Origin: Dasypus novemcinctus
Taxonomy: Eukaryota; Chordata; Mammalia; Cingulata; Dasypodidae
Direction of reading: 5' to 3'
Length of the DNA: 64,000 nt
Assembly (NCBI RefSeq): GCF_030445035.2
Contig: NC_080682.1
Coordinates: 30,486,770-30,550,769, forward strand
Shown: positions 35,753 to 45,689 of the stretch, piece after piece
Numbering within the stretch: position 1 is the stretch's first letter
Layout of the letters: each line of letters opens with the position of its first letter
Notes under the pieces: model-generated
The model's database searches: none
What the model was told of the DNA's origin: nothing
What the model saw: only the letters and a program-made list of their open reading frames with translations
Made by a program: the position numbers and the translations under genes

Positions 35753-36516
35753 TGAACTAATCAATCAAAACAACAAACAGCCACCCACCTCATAGCTCCA
35801 ACAATAATTATGCCAAAGCTTAGCAAGTTAAACTTTGGCACAAGTGGGGAAAATGATATGGGCTATGGAGGGGGAGACTGTTCATCCCTTTGTGTCCTGA
35901 CTTGTGGATGTGGGATAGTGAAAGGCTGCAGTCCTGCTCTTGGTGACCATCACAATGACTCCAGTCCTGGGAGGAAATTTAGCAATGCAAACTCTATATA
36001 CATACCAGTCAGTCCAGGGAAACTCTCATGGTGGTGATGCAGAAGCTTAAGGGAATTTGGACTTGGCCTCAAATGGGAAATATAATATAGTCTGTGCATA
36101 AATTGAAAAACATCTAATTCTGTATCCAAGTGTGCCTAGTCCCCAGAAACGCAGTTAAGTGATAGGGGTTTGAAAGTCCAGAAAGGATGTAAGACTGAAT
36201 GTGTATTTAAGGTTGCATCCAGACAGAATGTGGGCAAGATGCTAATTCAAGCTCACCTGAGATGTGGGCAATATACTAACTCAAAACCTACCTGGTACTC
36301 AGGAAAAGACTTAACTTAGAAAGTAGTTTTCTTTGATAAAAGCACCATTTGACTCCCCACCCTGTATAAAAGGAACTTGAAAATCTTCGAGGCTTGCGTT
36401 TGAAACAGAAACCCCCCGAATTTGGCCAGCCATCAATAACTCATTTTCTCAAAATCATTCCTCAGTCCTGGCCTTTCTATATGCAAATAATTGAACCTCT
36501 CTTGACTTCTACAACA
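35753..36516 (+). mobile_element. LTR plus attached 101 bp of 3' internal sequence, nested in gag
   Basis: The inserted unit begins TGAACTAATC and ends CTACAACA, with 4-bp duplication AATT outside both ends (35749-35752 and 36517-36520). Removing it rejoins the capsid reading VNSPYTF in frame, which supports these borders. Its right 663 bp (35854-36516) is the long-form LTR of the class I-like family. Its left 101 bp matches the 3' internal end of 25713-32934, polypurine tract included. The LTR itself normally starts at TGATATGGGC, so the outer border lies about 100 bp upstream of the usual U3 edge. Confidence 0.85.
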
Positions 36517-36520
36517 AATT

Positions 36521-37362
36521 AACTCTGTATTGAGCACAGGCTTATTTAAGGTCTTTTAGTAATTTAAACAGAATAGGCTCATGACGAAATTCAATGCCAC
36601 CTTCATGATTATTTTCATCTGGGGGAATTGGCCACAATGTAACAAGAAAAGCTGATAGCAACAGAGTGGCTTCTGGATCTCCTTGTTGAGATCCTTATAA
36701 TAAAAAATGCATTAGTGACATCTCAGGGACTGGGTTAGGGGCAAATATTTTGTTAGTAGACGGTAATGCATCGGCAATATTTGAAGAGTCCCAGTGCTGG
36801 GGATTGGAACAGGCTTGACTGGTGGCATCAGGCATTGTAAGTTGGACAGGAAATATTCTAGGATAAGTGCCCAGAGAAGATATATGAAGATCAGACTTTT
36901 CATTAGAACAAGCAGTTATTTTCTTTTCTTTAAATGGATTAGTACAAGGTTGAGACATAAAGCCAGGAGATTCTTCCCCATCTTCCGGTTTAGAATCTGG
37001 TTTCTCTTTATGATCCTCCATTTTTTGTTTATCTATGGGTTTTGAAAATATCATAATTTCTTCCTCATTTTCCACAGATTGAAAAGATCCAAAGCAGCAG
37101 CAATTTGATGGCATAAGACCCATACAGACAGAGGGATGGATTCTCCTTTTTAATACACTCTGCCAAGAGCTTTCATTACAAGTGTCCATTGTTTTAAATT
37201 CAAAACATTATGACCCTGAGGCAGGAACCAACAACAATGCTTTTGTACTAAAGCAAACAATTCTAGTAACTCAGAAGTTTTTACAGGCACCCCAGTAGTT
37301 TTCAACAAGGTTTTTAACATTTGTGAATATTCTTCAAAACGTCTCGGTTGATTACCCATTAC
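36521..37362 (-). pseudogene. gag remnant: matrix and following region
   Basis: gag opens at 37359 with MGNQ, a myristoylation-type start, followed by a matrix-like segment with CCWFLPQG in 37359-37150. A second frame (37189-36695) carries an acidic/lysine-rich linker with EEEIMIF and EDHKEKPDSKPEDGEE. Frameshift between them near 37160. Leader to PBS is only about 130 bases. Confidence 0.85.
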
Positions 37363-37491
37363 CCTGATGATCTGTGGAAATGTTACTTACCAAAAAGACT
37401 CGAGTCAAACTTCTTTGGACAATATTCATGATCCTCACCAGAGTCCTTTCTGATGGTTCCACAATACTGTTATGGAGGACACTTCTTCATG

Positions 37492-37509
37492 CCCCACATT
37501 GGGCTCCAG
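37492..37509 (-). other. Primer binding site, tRNA-Lys1,2-like
   Basis: The minus strand reads TGGAGCCCAATGTGGGGC, two mismatches from the tRNA-Lys1,2 primer site, two bases after the 5' LTR. This is the hallmark of ERVK-group elements. Confidence 0.88.
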
Positions 37510-37511
37510 AT

Positions 37512-37896
37512 GTTGGGTTCTGAGCACAAAATGTATCAGGAATGAAGACAAAGAGAGAAAAGGATCAGGGGGCCTGTGTATATATGCTCATCAGACAACT
37601 TTATTGTTTACAAGGGGCTTTATATATACCCCAGTCTACATGTGAACAAACAGTAACATGTAGTTAACTATTACATTACTCATAGTCTAAGGAACTCAAA
37701 AAATCTTATCTCAAGGTACAAAGTCTAAGTGCTCTATTTAACTACAAAGTGTATACAAAGTGCTCTTTTTTATCTCTACCTGAAACATCATCCTGATAGC
37801 CATCAATGATTCAACCACTGCATTCCTTATGCTACAAGCATAGTTACAGGAATAGCATTTCTCTTCCAGAGACCATGAAATCCTTTGTTTCCATCA
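37512..37896 (-). repeat. 5' LTR of the class II provirus
   Basis: 385 bp, TGTTGGG to CCATCA on the plus strand, next to the target duplication AGTGCC at 37897-37902. Partner of 21318-21696. Confidence 0.92.
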
Positions 37897-37902
37897 AGTG
37901 CC

Positions 37903-38487
37903 AAGGACAACTAGGGGACTATGCAAAGCTGGCCTCCCCCGATGTGAAACAATTAAAATAGAAAGTTAAGTTTCCATATAAAGGTAGTCTGACCCCTGGT
38001 TGTTATGCACTGTGCAACCAAAGTGAATTGGTGCCTAAATCCCAGGTAAAGTTAATTGGAATCAGAGATAAAGCAAATAACAAATTCTTAGGTAAAAGGA
38101 AAAGAAAAAGACTTGATTCTGCTGAAGAGAGAATGAAAGATAGTAGATGTGGGAACAAAAGGTTGTTGAAATGAAATATGGGTCTCAGCAAGCCATTAGG
38201 AGATGCTTGAAGACAAAGCAGGCACAAAGAGAGTGGTATTCATGATGCTGAGATGGTTTAGGCAACTATAATATTCTTTCTGATGTGAATACCTTTTCAA
38301 TCTTTCTTCATTTCCTTAAATTGACTAATGTCTCAATACTCAACTCTGATATAATTTCTTCCACGGGTGATTTTATTCTGGGCTACTAGCTTCTAATTAT
38401 ATTCACTACATCAAAGGGACTCATATCAAGGAGATTGCCCCCATCTTCTGCACTAGAATGTAAGCTCTTCAAGGACAGTGATTATTA
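37903..38487. other. Intergenic, no gene recognised
   Basis: Single-copy-looking sequence right of the class II provirus. 38455-38487 ('gaatgtaagctcttcaaggacagtg') resembles an ancient repeat tail. No gene. Confidence 0.35.
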
Positions 38488-39590
38488 AATCATTAAACTT
38501 GACATTGCTAATAATGTCTACAAGGTCTGTCACACATGTGCCAATAAATAAATTTGTAAATGTGAGCCAGAAATATGTGCATATTATTTTGCATTTCTTA
38601 CTTTACATCTTGAAGGCAATTGCTTATCTGTACATAAATGCTTCTTTTTAATAGTTGCTTAGCAATGCCTTACTATTCTGTACAATAATGATGCAAATTT
38701 GAGATGTTTCTCATCCTTTTGCCACTCCTGACAATTACACTGAAGCAATTATTTTTGTGATGATTTGATTATATCTATCGGAAGTGAAATAGCTTGATAA
38801 AATAATTGTGCTTTTTCATATGATAAACTATGGAGAATCACCCCCTAAAATTTGTCCCCAATTCACACTCTTATAAATAGTGAGATGACCTGTTTTCCTT
38901 GCCATTACCTATGACAAATGTTATCACCCTTTTATCGAGAATTTTTTCAATCTATAGATGAAAAATAGCATTTTATTTTAAATTTCACTAATCATAATTC
39001 CCTAATTGAGGATCTCTTGATAAACTGAAATTTTGGTAAGAATGTTTTTTATTTAAACAGTGTTTTGTATTTTTAAGTAAACTGTTCATTTTTATTTATT
39101 TGTGTTGTCATTTTCATCTTGATTTTTGAATTATTTACATAATAAAGAAAGTATGTCCTTGTCTCTCAAAAGTGTTGTAAACATATTTTTAAGGTTTTGC
39201 ATTTGAATTTTGTTTTTATATTTTTAAGGAATATATATGATAATTGATAGAGAGCAACCTCTCTGGATTTGGAATCAGGGTGAATCTCAAGAAATAGTTC
39301 ATATTTTCTATTTTCTCTTACTTGAATCATAGTTGAGGATATATAATGTATTCTATAGGATGAAAGCTACTGAAAAACCACAGATATGTCTGAATGCTTT
39401 ACAGAAGTATATTTTCTGCTGCACAAAAGCTTAAGCTGAAAACCCAAAATGCAATCCTCATTAGTAGCAAGTTAATTCCATTTCTTTATTATATCCTCAG
39501 TGCCCACCTGTGTCTTAATAAAATCTATTATCAGATTTAGGTATAAAATGGAAATGGGGAAGAATTTAAATATGAATAACACATCATAAT

Positions 39591-40037
39591 TGTATTAGTT
39601 AGGATTCTCTAAGGAAACAGAATCAGTGAGAGATATCTGTCAATAGTATGTGATTCTAAAAGAGTCTTTCATACAGCCATAGCAATGCACAAGTCCAGGT
39701 TCCATAGGTAGGCAATGAAAATCCAATGAAGGTTCTTGATGAATTCTGGGAGATGTTGGCTGTCCAAAGATGAACTGAGAGAGGAAATCCTCTCTCAGTG
39801 CTGGAATTACTTCCCTTTTAAGACATTCAACTGCCTAGGTTAAGCTTCACTCTTGCTCATGGCAATCTCTCTGATTGATGTAATTATAACCAGCTTTCTA
39901 TGATTTACCACTGCAGTAAAGTCAATGGTGACTAAATTCCATAAACACCCTTGTATTACAGTTAGCCCAGTGCTTACTTGACCAAACAACTGGTCACAAG
40001 TACTGGTTCAAGTTGACACAATAGCCTAACCATCACA
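39591..40037 (-). repeat. 3' LTR of the ERVL-like provirus
   Basis: 447 bp, TGTATTAGTTAGG to CCATCACA on the plus strand. Its reverse complement matches the LTR at 16109-16546. Confidence 0.92.
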
Positions 40038-40517
40038 GTCCACCCCTTGTCAACTCAGCAACCATACCACATTACCTTAAACCATACTTAGTCTCTAAGT
40101 AAAAACAATAGCAGACATGCATAAATATATATTTCTGCCTAACAATGTTCAACTCTCCTGCCTGCAACTGGAAATGCATTAATTCCATACAGAATAGGGT
40201 GCAAGTTTTTTGGTTATATTCACTCAAAAACTTGACATTCTCAAATATTATGTCATGAAATGAATACAACTTGTTATATGATAAGGAAAAAGTTTGGGGA
40301 AGAAGACAAAGAAATTCATTTTGTGTACATATACAATCATCATCATAATGAAACAAGGAAGGAAGATTCATGACCATTATATATAGTCCTTATTTCTGTA
40401 AATGATCACGTGGTCAAAGTTCATATTTATCACTACTTTTTTCCACTACCCATTCCATATTTCCATTACCTCAGCAAGCACTTCAGATGGCCATGGTTCT
40501 TTGCCTGGTGGGGTAAC
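40038..40517 (-). other. Internal 3' end of the ERVL-like provirus
   Basis: Region between dUTPase and 3' LTR. No coding motif. The C-rich start at 40038 ('gtccaccccttgtcaac' on plus) is the complement of a polypurine-like stretch. Confidence 0.5.
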
Positions 40518-40980
40518 CTAAACATTTATTCTGAAGATTATGGGCCATTGTTTGTTGCATGGATTGTGTTGTTGCAATTTTCCATTGACTTTAATAATAG
40601 GGCATAGCAGTACTAGGAGATGCCCTAGAGCATCTTCTGTATTCCAGGCAAACTCTTCTTTACCCCCAAAATGTAGATGCAGTCCTATTTCTCCTTCATA
40701 GTCAGGGCCAATCACTCCAGTCAGTACAGTAATTCCCTTCTTTGACTGTTGAATTAAAGGTAAGAGGACCCCAAACTGGACAAGTGGCAGCTGTAATGTC
40801 CAGTTCAATGGAATCATTGTTGTGTTCCCTGGTGACAGCCTTCCTCCTTTTGGGACTAAAACATGTAGATCAGCAGAGTTTGAGGTTGCAGGGACAGGAA
40901 GCAAAAATTTTCCTAGTGGGTCACTAGGGGGTAACAGTGAGTAGTGCCACTCACATTTCCACCCCTTGATTCCTGGCCCC
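40518..40980 (-). pseudogene. ERVL dUTPase domain
   Basis: The segment 40904-40518 reads with dUTPase-like pieces: GVLLPLIQQSKKGITVLTGV, then IGPDYEGEIGLHLHFGG. In ERVL elements a dUTPase lies at the end of pol, after integrase, which is its position here. No start and no intact enzyme; the usual active-site serine loop is degraded. Confidence 0.85.
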
Positions 40981-40984
40981 TTCG

Positions 40985-41755
40985 ATCCTGATTATGGAAG
41001 AAACAGTATCATAGATTGGACACTGTTTGAAAGCATGCACAGCCTCTGGGAGAACATTGCCCCAGCCCTGCAAGGTATTGCCACCTAGTTGGTGCTGTTA
41101 TTGAGTCTTCAAAAGGCCATTCCACAGTTCTATCAATCCAGCTGCTTCAGGATGATGGGTAACATGGTAAAACCAGTGAATTTCATGGGCATGTGCCCAT
41201 TCTCACACATCATTTGCTGTGAAATGGGCTCCTTGATTGGAACAATGCTGTGTAGAATGCCATGGCAGTATATAAGACATTTGGTATGTGCATGGATGGT
41301 AGTTTTAGAAGAAGCATTGCATGTACAAAATGCAAACCCATATTGAGTATGTGTCCATTCCAGTTAAAACAAGTTGCTGCCCCTTCCATGGTGGAAGTGA
41401 TCCAATGTAGTCAACCTGTCACCAGGTAGCAGGCTGGTCCTCTCAATGAATGATGCTACATTGTGGACTGAGTGTATGTCTCTGCTGCTGGCAGATTGGT
41501 AACTCAGCCATGGCTGCAGCCAAGTCAGCCTTGGTAAGGAGAATTCAGTGTTGCTGAACTCATACATAACCTCCATCCCTGCACCCATGGCCACTTTGTT
41601 CATGAGCCCCCTGGCAATGACAGGAGAGGCTGGTGAAAGAGGCTGAGCATTAGCCACAGAGTGGGTCATCTTATCCACTTGATTATTAAAAATCTTTCTC
41701 TGCTGAAGTCACCCTCTGGTGAGCATTCATGTGAGACACAAAAATTTTCATGTTT
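40985..41755 (-). pseudogene. ERVL integrase region
   Basis: Readable pieces on the minus strand: the first catalytic Asp in VDYIG (41401-41415), GQQLVLTGMDTYS just after, PNQGAHFTA near 41215-41245 where the second catalytic Asp is Asn, and EAAGLIELWNGLLK near 41105-41146 with the Glu kept. Single-base frameshifts separate them. Inactive. Confidence 0.88.
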
Positions 41756-42184
41756 TGTTATAGACCAGCGATATTGACCAGACTCAGACTTTGAATATAG
41801 TTCCAATTGAGAGCTTTATCAGCCACGCAGTGACTGTCTCATTCCTCTGCAGAGGAGAGAGCAGCCCCGAGACTCAGGGAAGGGATGGTTTTATAACTTT
41901 TCAGGAAGGGGGGCATCTACTAATAAGCGAACAAGCAAGCAGGCACAGAAGCGGAACACTGCGGTTAGCTGAAGATAACGTATCTATGATTTTTCTTTTT
42001 GAAAGGCTTCTTGTAAGCAGTCCCATATTATTTATTGGCACTCTCCTTACAGACTGTCTTAAGTTATTTATTGGCACTCTGTTTACAGACCGTCTTAAGT
42101 CATTTATCTATTTGAAGGCACTTGCAATTCCTAGCTCCGAATGTAGTTCTACTCCTATTTTCCCAATGTGGCCTTACCCTTACA
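41756..42184 (-). mobile_element. Class I-like solo LTR nested in ERVL pol
   Basis: 429 bp, TGTTATAG to CCTTACA on the plus strand, with a 4-bp duplication GTTT on both sides (41752-41755 and 42185-42188). Removing it restores the RNase H-to-integrase reading. On the minus strand it has a TATAAAAC box near 41888 and a duplicated 34-35 bp unit with 'gtgccaataaata' (about 42028-42105). Confidence 0.88.
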
Positions 42185-42560
42185 GTTTTTTGCACACTTA
42201 AAAGGTCAATTCATATAACTCTTACCCAGACCTCTCTGTCACCAATTTTCCAATGATGTTCCTTCCAAGTCCCTGACCATCCAGCTAAACCATTGGCAAC
42301 AGCCCATGAATCAGTGTACAAATGCACCTCTGGCAATTTCTTCTTCCAAGAAAAATGAACAGCCAGGTGCACTGCTCAAAGTTCCGCCTACTGGGAGGAT
42401 TTGCTGTTACCACTGTCCTTCTGGGATGTCCCAGAAAGGGGCTGCTGTCCACTTTCAGGTGGTACCTGCATATCGTGCAGAATCATCTGTAAACAAGGGT
42501 GGAGTTTTCTCTTCCTCAGTCAACTGATTGTAAGGAACTACCCTTGATGCCAAAGTTGTG
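42185..42560 (-). pseudogene. ERVL RNase H region
   Basis: PPLFTDDSARYAG at about 42500-42465 is the first catalytic strand of RNase H. Further pieces of the domain follow in shifting frames (TDSWAVANGLAGW-like codons near 42270-42315) up to the solo LTR. Confidence 0.85.
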
Positions 42561-43612
42561 GGCCAGGAAAGAGAAGGCAACATGTCAGGGGTGGTAACCA
42601 TGGGCATTTGGGCTACTTCTTCATGAGTAATACTTTGTATTTCACCTTTGGGGGCTTGTGATTTTAGTCTAGTAATAAGTCTCAGAGACAAGAGAGCTGC
42701 TGGAGGTGGGTAAGGAGTAGGATTAGAAATATTTTGCAAGTTACTGACCTCAGGGCACTCCCTTGCATTTTTTTTTCTGGTGTGACAGGGTTAATCTCTT
42801 CAGGCAGGGGTTGGAAGACAGTTTCCTCAGGGCAGAATGGAGGCTTGGCATGGCAGGCTGGAGTTTGACTTGGACGTGCCTCAAGGTTGGAAGTTGTTTC
42901 AGATTCCCTGGTGTAGGTTAAAGGGTGGATGATACAAGCACAAGACAAGGTGTGGCCTGGACAAGGTATACCATGGCAAGATTATCCAGTGAAGTCTCTG
43001 CAAAATTCAGGGTTCCAATGTTTCCTTTAATATCATCATCATACCATATGTTTCCATCCCATTTCACTAGATTTCACTCTTTTCCAATCAATGCCTTCAC
43101 TGTAACTGCAGAAACCCTGCAGGGTTGAAATTTTAGTTTCCTTTGTAACTCCTCTATTCATACGAGAGTCTGAGTTTGATTCTCAGATATTTTGAGCCTG
43201 TGGCTACAGGAGACAAGATTTTCTTTCAGAGCACACACAGAAATTTTTGCATCATCCATTTATCATTTAAGTTTCAAATTTGAAGCCTTTAACTCATCTC
43301 TTTCTTTTGTAACAATGTCCAGAGTATCTAGGAGGAACCATGCAACATCATTATACTGTTTGACTACACAAAACTCTGTTAAGGTGTTGAAAACACTCAC
43401 CCAGATCCTTGCTTCTTAAAAGTGTGGAAGTAGGGGAATCCAGTGATACTATTTTGTGGATCTCTATTGCCAACTCATGCCATGGACTGTTAGCAGCCTC
43501 AGTTATTGGAAAGGGAGTTGTCAATACCCTTGACTCCAATTAGAGTAGAAAGAGAATTGCAATACTCCCTGACCCATCTCTGAAATCACATGTTTAAGAC
43601 TCTGTTTCTCAA
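42561..43612 (-). pseudogene. ERVL gag remnants
   Basis: Short open pieces in several frames (43539-43351, 42948-42682, 42739-42561). The first has an ERVL-gag-like character and begins close to the PBS. The sequence then passes into the RNase H region with no RT motif between. Confidence 0.65.
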
Positions 43613-43630
43613 GAACCACTTCTGGTACCA
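43613..43630 (-). other. Primer binding site, tRNA-Leu-like
   Basis: The minus strand reads TGGTACCAGAAGTGGTTC, three bases after the 5' LTR. The Leu-tRNA primer gives ERVL its name. Confidence 0.8.
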
Positions 43631-43633
43631 AGC

Positions 43634-44076
43634 TGTATTAGTCAGAGTTCTCTGGGGAAACAGAATCAACAAGAGATATCTGTCAATAGTATGTGATTCT
43701 AAAAGAGTCTTTAACACAGCTTTAGGGATGCACAAGTCCAGGTTCCAAAGGCAGGCAATGAAAGCCCATTGAAGGTTCTTGATGAGTTCTGGAATGTGTT
43801 GGCTGTCCAAAGATGAGCTGGGAAATTCTCTCTCAATGCTGGAATCACTTCCCCTTTTAAGGCATTCAACTGATTGGGTTAACCATCACTCTTGCTAATG
43901 ACAATCTTCCTGATTGATGTAATTATAACCAGTTGTCTATGATTTACCACTACAGTAAAGTCAATGGTGACTGAAGTCCATAAATGCTCTTGTATTACAG
44001 TTAGCCCAGTGCTTACTTGACCAAACAACTGGGCACAATTACCTGGCAAAGTTGATACAATAGTGTAACAATCACA
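43634..44076 (-). repeat. 5' LTR of the ERVL-like provirus
   Basis: 443 bp, TGTATTAGTCAG to AATCACA on the plus strand, partner of 39591-40037. Confidence 0.92.
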
Positions 44077-44720
44077 ATAATTTACAAAAATAAAGTTTAA
44101 TAGCACTAACTGAATTTAGATAAAGAAACAATGAAGAAATTATGAAATGGGGTATGAAAGGAAAGAGACAAATCAATTCAAGGCAATAGAGTATAATAAA
44201 TATTCAAGTTGTCTAGATACATGAATGGGTCTTCACTGCCATATTTTTCATGCACTATTAACCAGGAATTGTTTGGAAAGGACAGTTTTGAAATTCTTTC
44301 TTTGGTTGGTTGTTGTTTGTGTGTGTATGAGTGTGTGTGTGGGGGGGTTGTTGCTGTTGATATTTCCCATTGACAAAATAGTCTGAAAAATTTACCCATT
44401 CTCTGGATGTTAAAGGAACATAAAAGTACAATGAGATAAATTATACTTAAGAAAAACCTATGTTGAGGTAAATTATCTCTAGTATTGATATTCATGTTTT
44501 TATCCTCACATCCTTAAAGTTATATTGTAGACTAAATCCCATATTGGGTAGAATAAAACCCATTTTATCCAGAGGATAAAATTACCCACAGTGGCACATT
44601 ATATTGAGTTAATCCAAGCTCAGTGACAGTGCAAATTTCATACATTTTATTATTTCTAGATTAATGACATAGTCATGAATAAGCAAGTTAAGTCAATTAT
44701 TTGACCATAATTTGCTTACT

Positions 44721-45689
44721 ATATGTTGTTTTTCTACCAAAAAAAACCCTCAAATCTTGTAAGTGAAGTGCAATAGGATTGTGCTATAGAGATCATTCTA
44801 TTCTCCACGAAAGGAAGACAATGTCTGTTCACAGCTGAATTGAATTCTAAGGAGTGAACTGGATCATTATGGCACCTCTCTTTCTTTCCTTCTTAAACTC
44901 CCTTTATTTCACTTTTGTTTGTGTTCCCATAGTTAACTGCACACCTATTGTTGAAAGAAAAAAAGAAGAAGATATATTAGAGTAAGATATAGGATAGTTT
45001 GAAATATTGTCAAAGCACAGATTAATGGAAATATAAGAACAGGGAAGAAAAATGAAATAATTCTGATCTGTTGATAGGCCTACAAAATCCTCCTGAACAA
45101 GATAATAAAAGACTGTGAAGACACAGAGTCACAGGTATAGGGTATGGGGCATCCTAAGCAGGGAAGGCAACAGAAAGAATTTCTTAGATATGGTAGATGG
45201 GGAAGTGTGTTTGGAGAATGAAGAGGGGTTCAGTGTGACTGGATTAAAGCATCTGAGCAAAGAGAAACAAGCAATATATAAAAGTAGTAAAGAACGAATA
45301 TGAATTTCTATTATTTCATATGCCATCTAACATTTGTGTTAACCAAAACAATTTACATCGTTATGAAAAATATTATCTCATTTTCACAGAAATTTCAAAA
45401 ATGGAGGCTCACAAAATTGAAGCAAATTTTCAAGACCCAGAGATAAAAATTTACAGAGTAAGTAAATGACCAATATTTTGCTGACCCCAAAGTCTGTTAT
45501 TATTCTGTCACATCATAATTTATCCCTATGTGGTAGGACAAATATTAGTAAATTAAACTTGGGCCAACTGTGGAAGATTTCTGTTGAATTAGTGTGAAAG
45601 TTAGATTTTATCCACGGAAAATTATCTTCCAGGTAAATTTTTTGAGATATGACATGAACAGCAATGTGCTTCAGGAAGATATTTCTCAT
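44721..45689. other. Intergenic, MIR-like trace
   Basis: No gene. 45368-45500 ('tctcattttcacagaaatttcaaaaatggaggctcac') resembles an antisense MIR-type fossil, weakly. Confidence 0.4.

Larger units (their letters stand above)
21318..37896 (-). mobile_element. Class II (ERVK/betaretrovirus-like) provirus, decayed and interrupted
   Basis: A provirus read right to left: 5' LTR (37512-37896), PBS, gag, dUTPase/protease, RT, RNase H, integrase, env, polypurine tract and 3' LTR (21318-21696). Both outer ends carry the 6-bp target duplication AGTGCC (21312-21317 and 37897-37902), which proves a single integration. LTR pairs differ at roughly 9% by eye, so it is not recent. Four later insertions lie inside it: a solo LTR (22252-22666), a SINE (23104), a class I-like provirus (25713-32934) and an LTR-bearing insertion (35753-36516). 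All genes carry stops or frameshifts. The PBS, 6-bp TSD and dUTPase together indicate the betaretroviral group. Confidence 0.93.
39591..44076 (-). mobile_element. ERVL-like (class III) provirus, internally deleted
   Basis: Two LTRs (39591-40037 and 43634-44076), 5-bp target duplication ATAAT (39586-39590 and 44077-44081) and a Leu-tRNA-like PBS. Read right to left: gag remnants, RNase H, integrase, dUTPase. Class III elements lack env and carry a dUTPase after integrase, which fits. Without the solo LTR inside it, only about 3.2 kb of internal sequence remain and I find no reverse transcriptase. RT appears deleted between gag and RNase H. The empty site is preserved in copy B near 60321. Confidence 0.92.
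38488..44720. repeat. Segmental duplication, copy A
   Basis: Leaving out the ERVL-like provirus (39591-44076), this block aligns with 54132-63480. Matched landmarks: 'caaggtctgtcacac' (38521 and 58441), 'gttgcttagcaa.gccttact' (38656 and 58588), 'gatagagagcaac' (39247 and 59743), 'aaagtttaatagcact' (44092 and 60343), 'ctggatgttaaagga' (44403 and 60644) and 'aattatttgaccataatt' (44695 and 63433). Copy A contains no OR sequence. Confidence 0.88.

Noticed and set aside
35753..36516. Ordinary solo LTR starting at 35854
   Set aside because: No target duplication at 35850-35853; the AATT pair fits only the larger unit and restores the gag frame.
41791..42201. 136-codon frame inside ERVL pol
   Set aside because: It lies antisense within the solo LTR 41756-42184.
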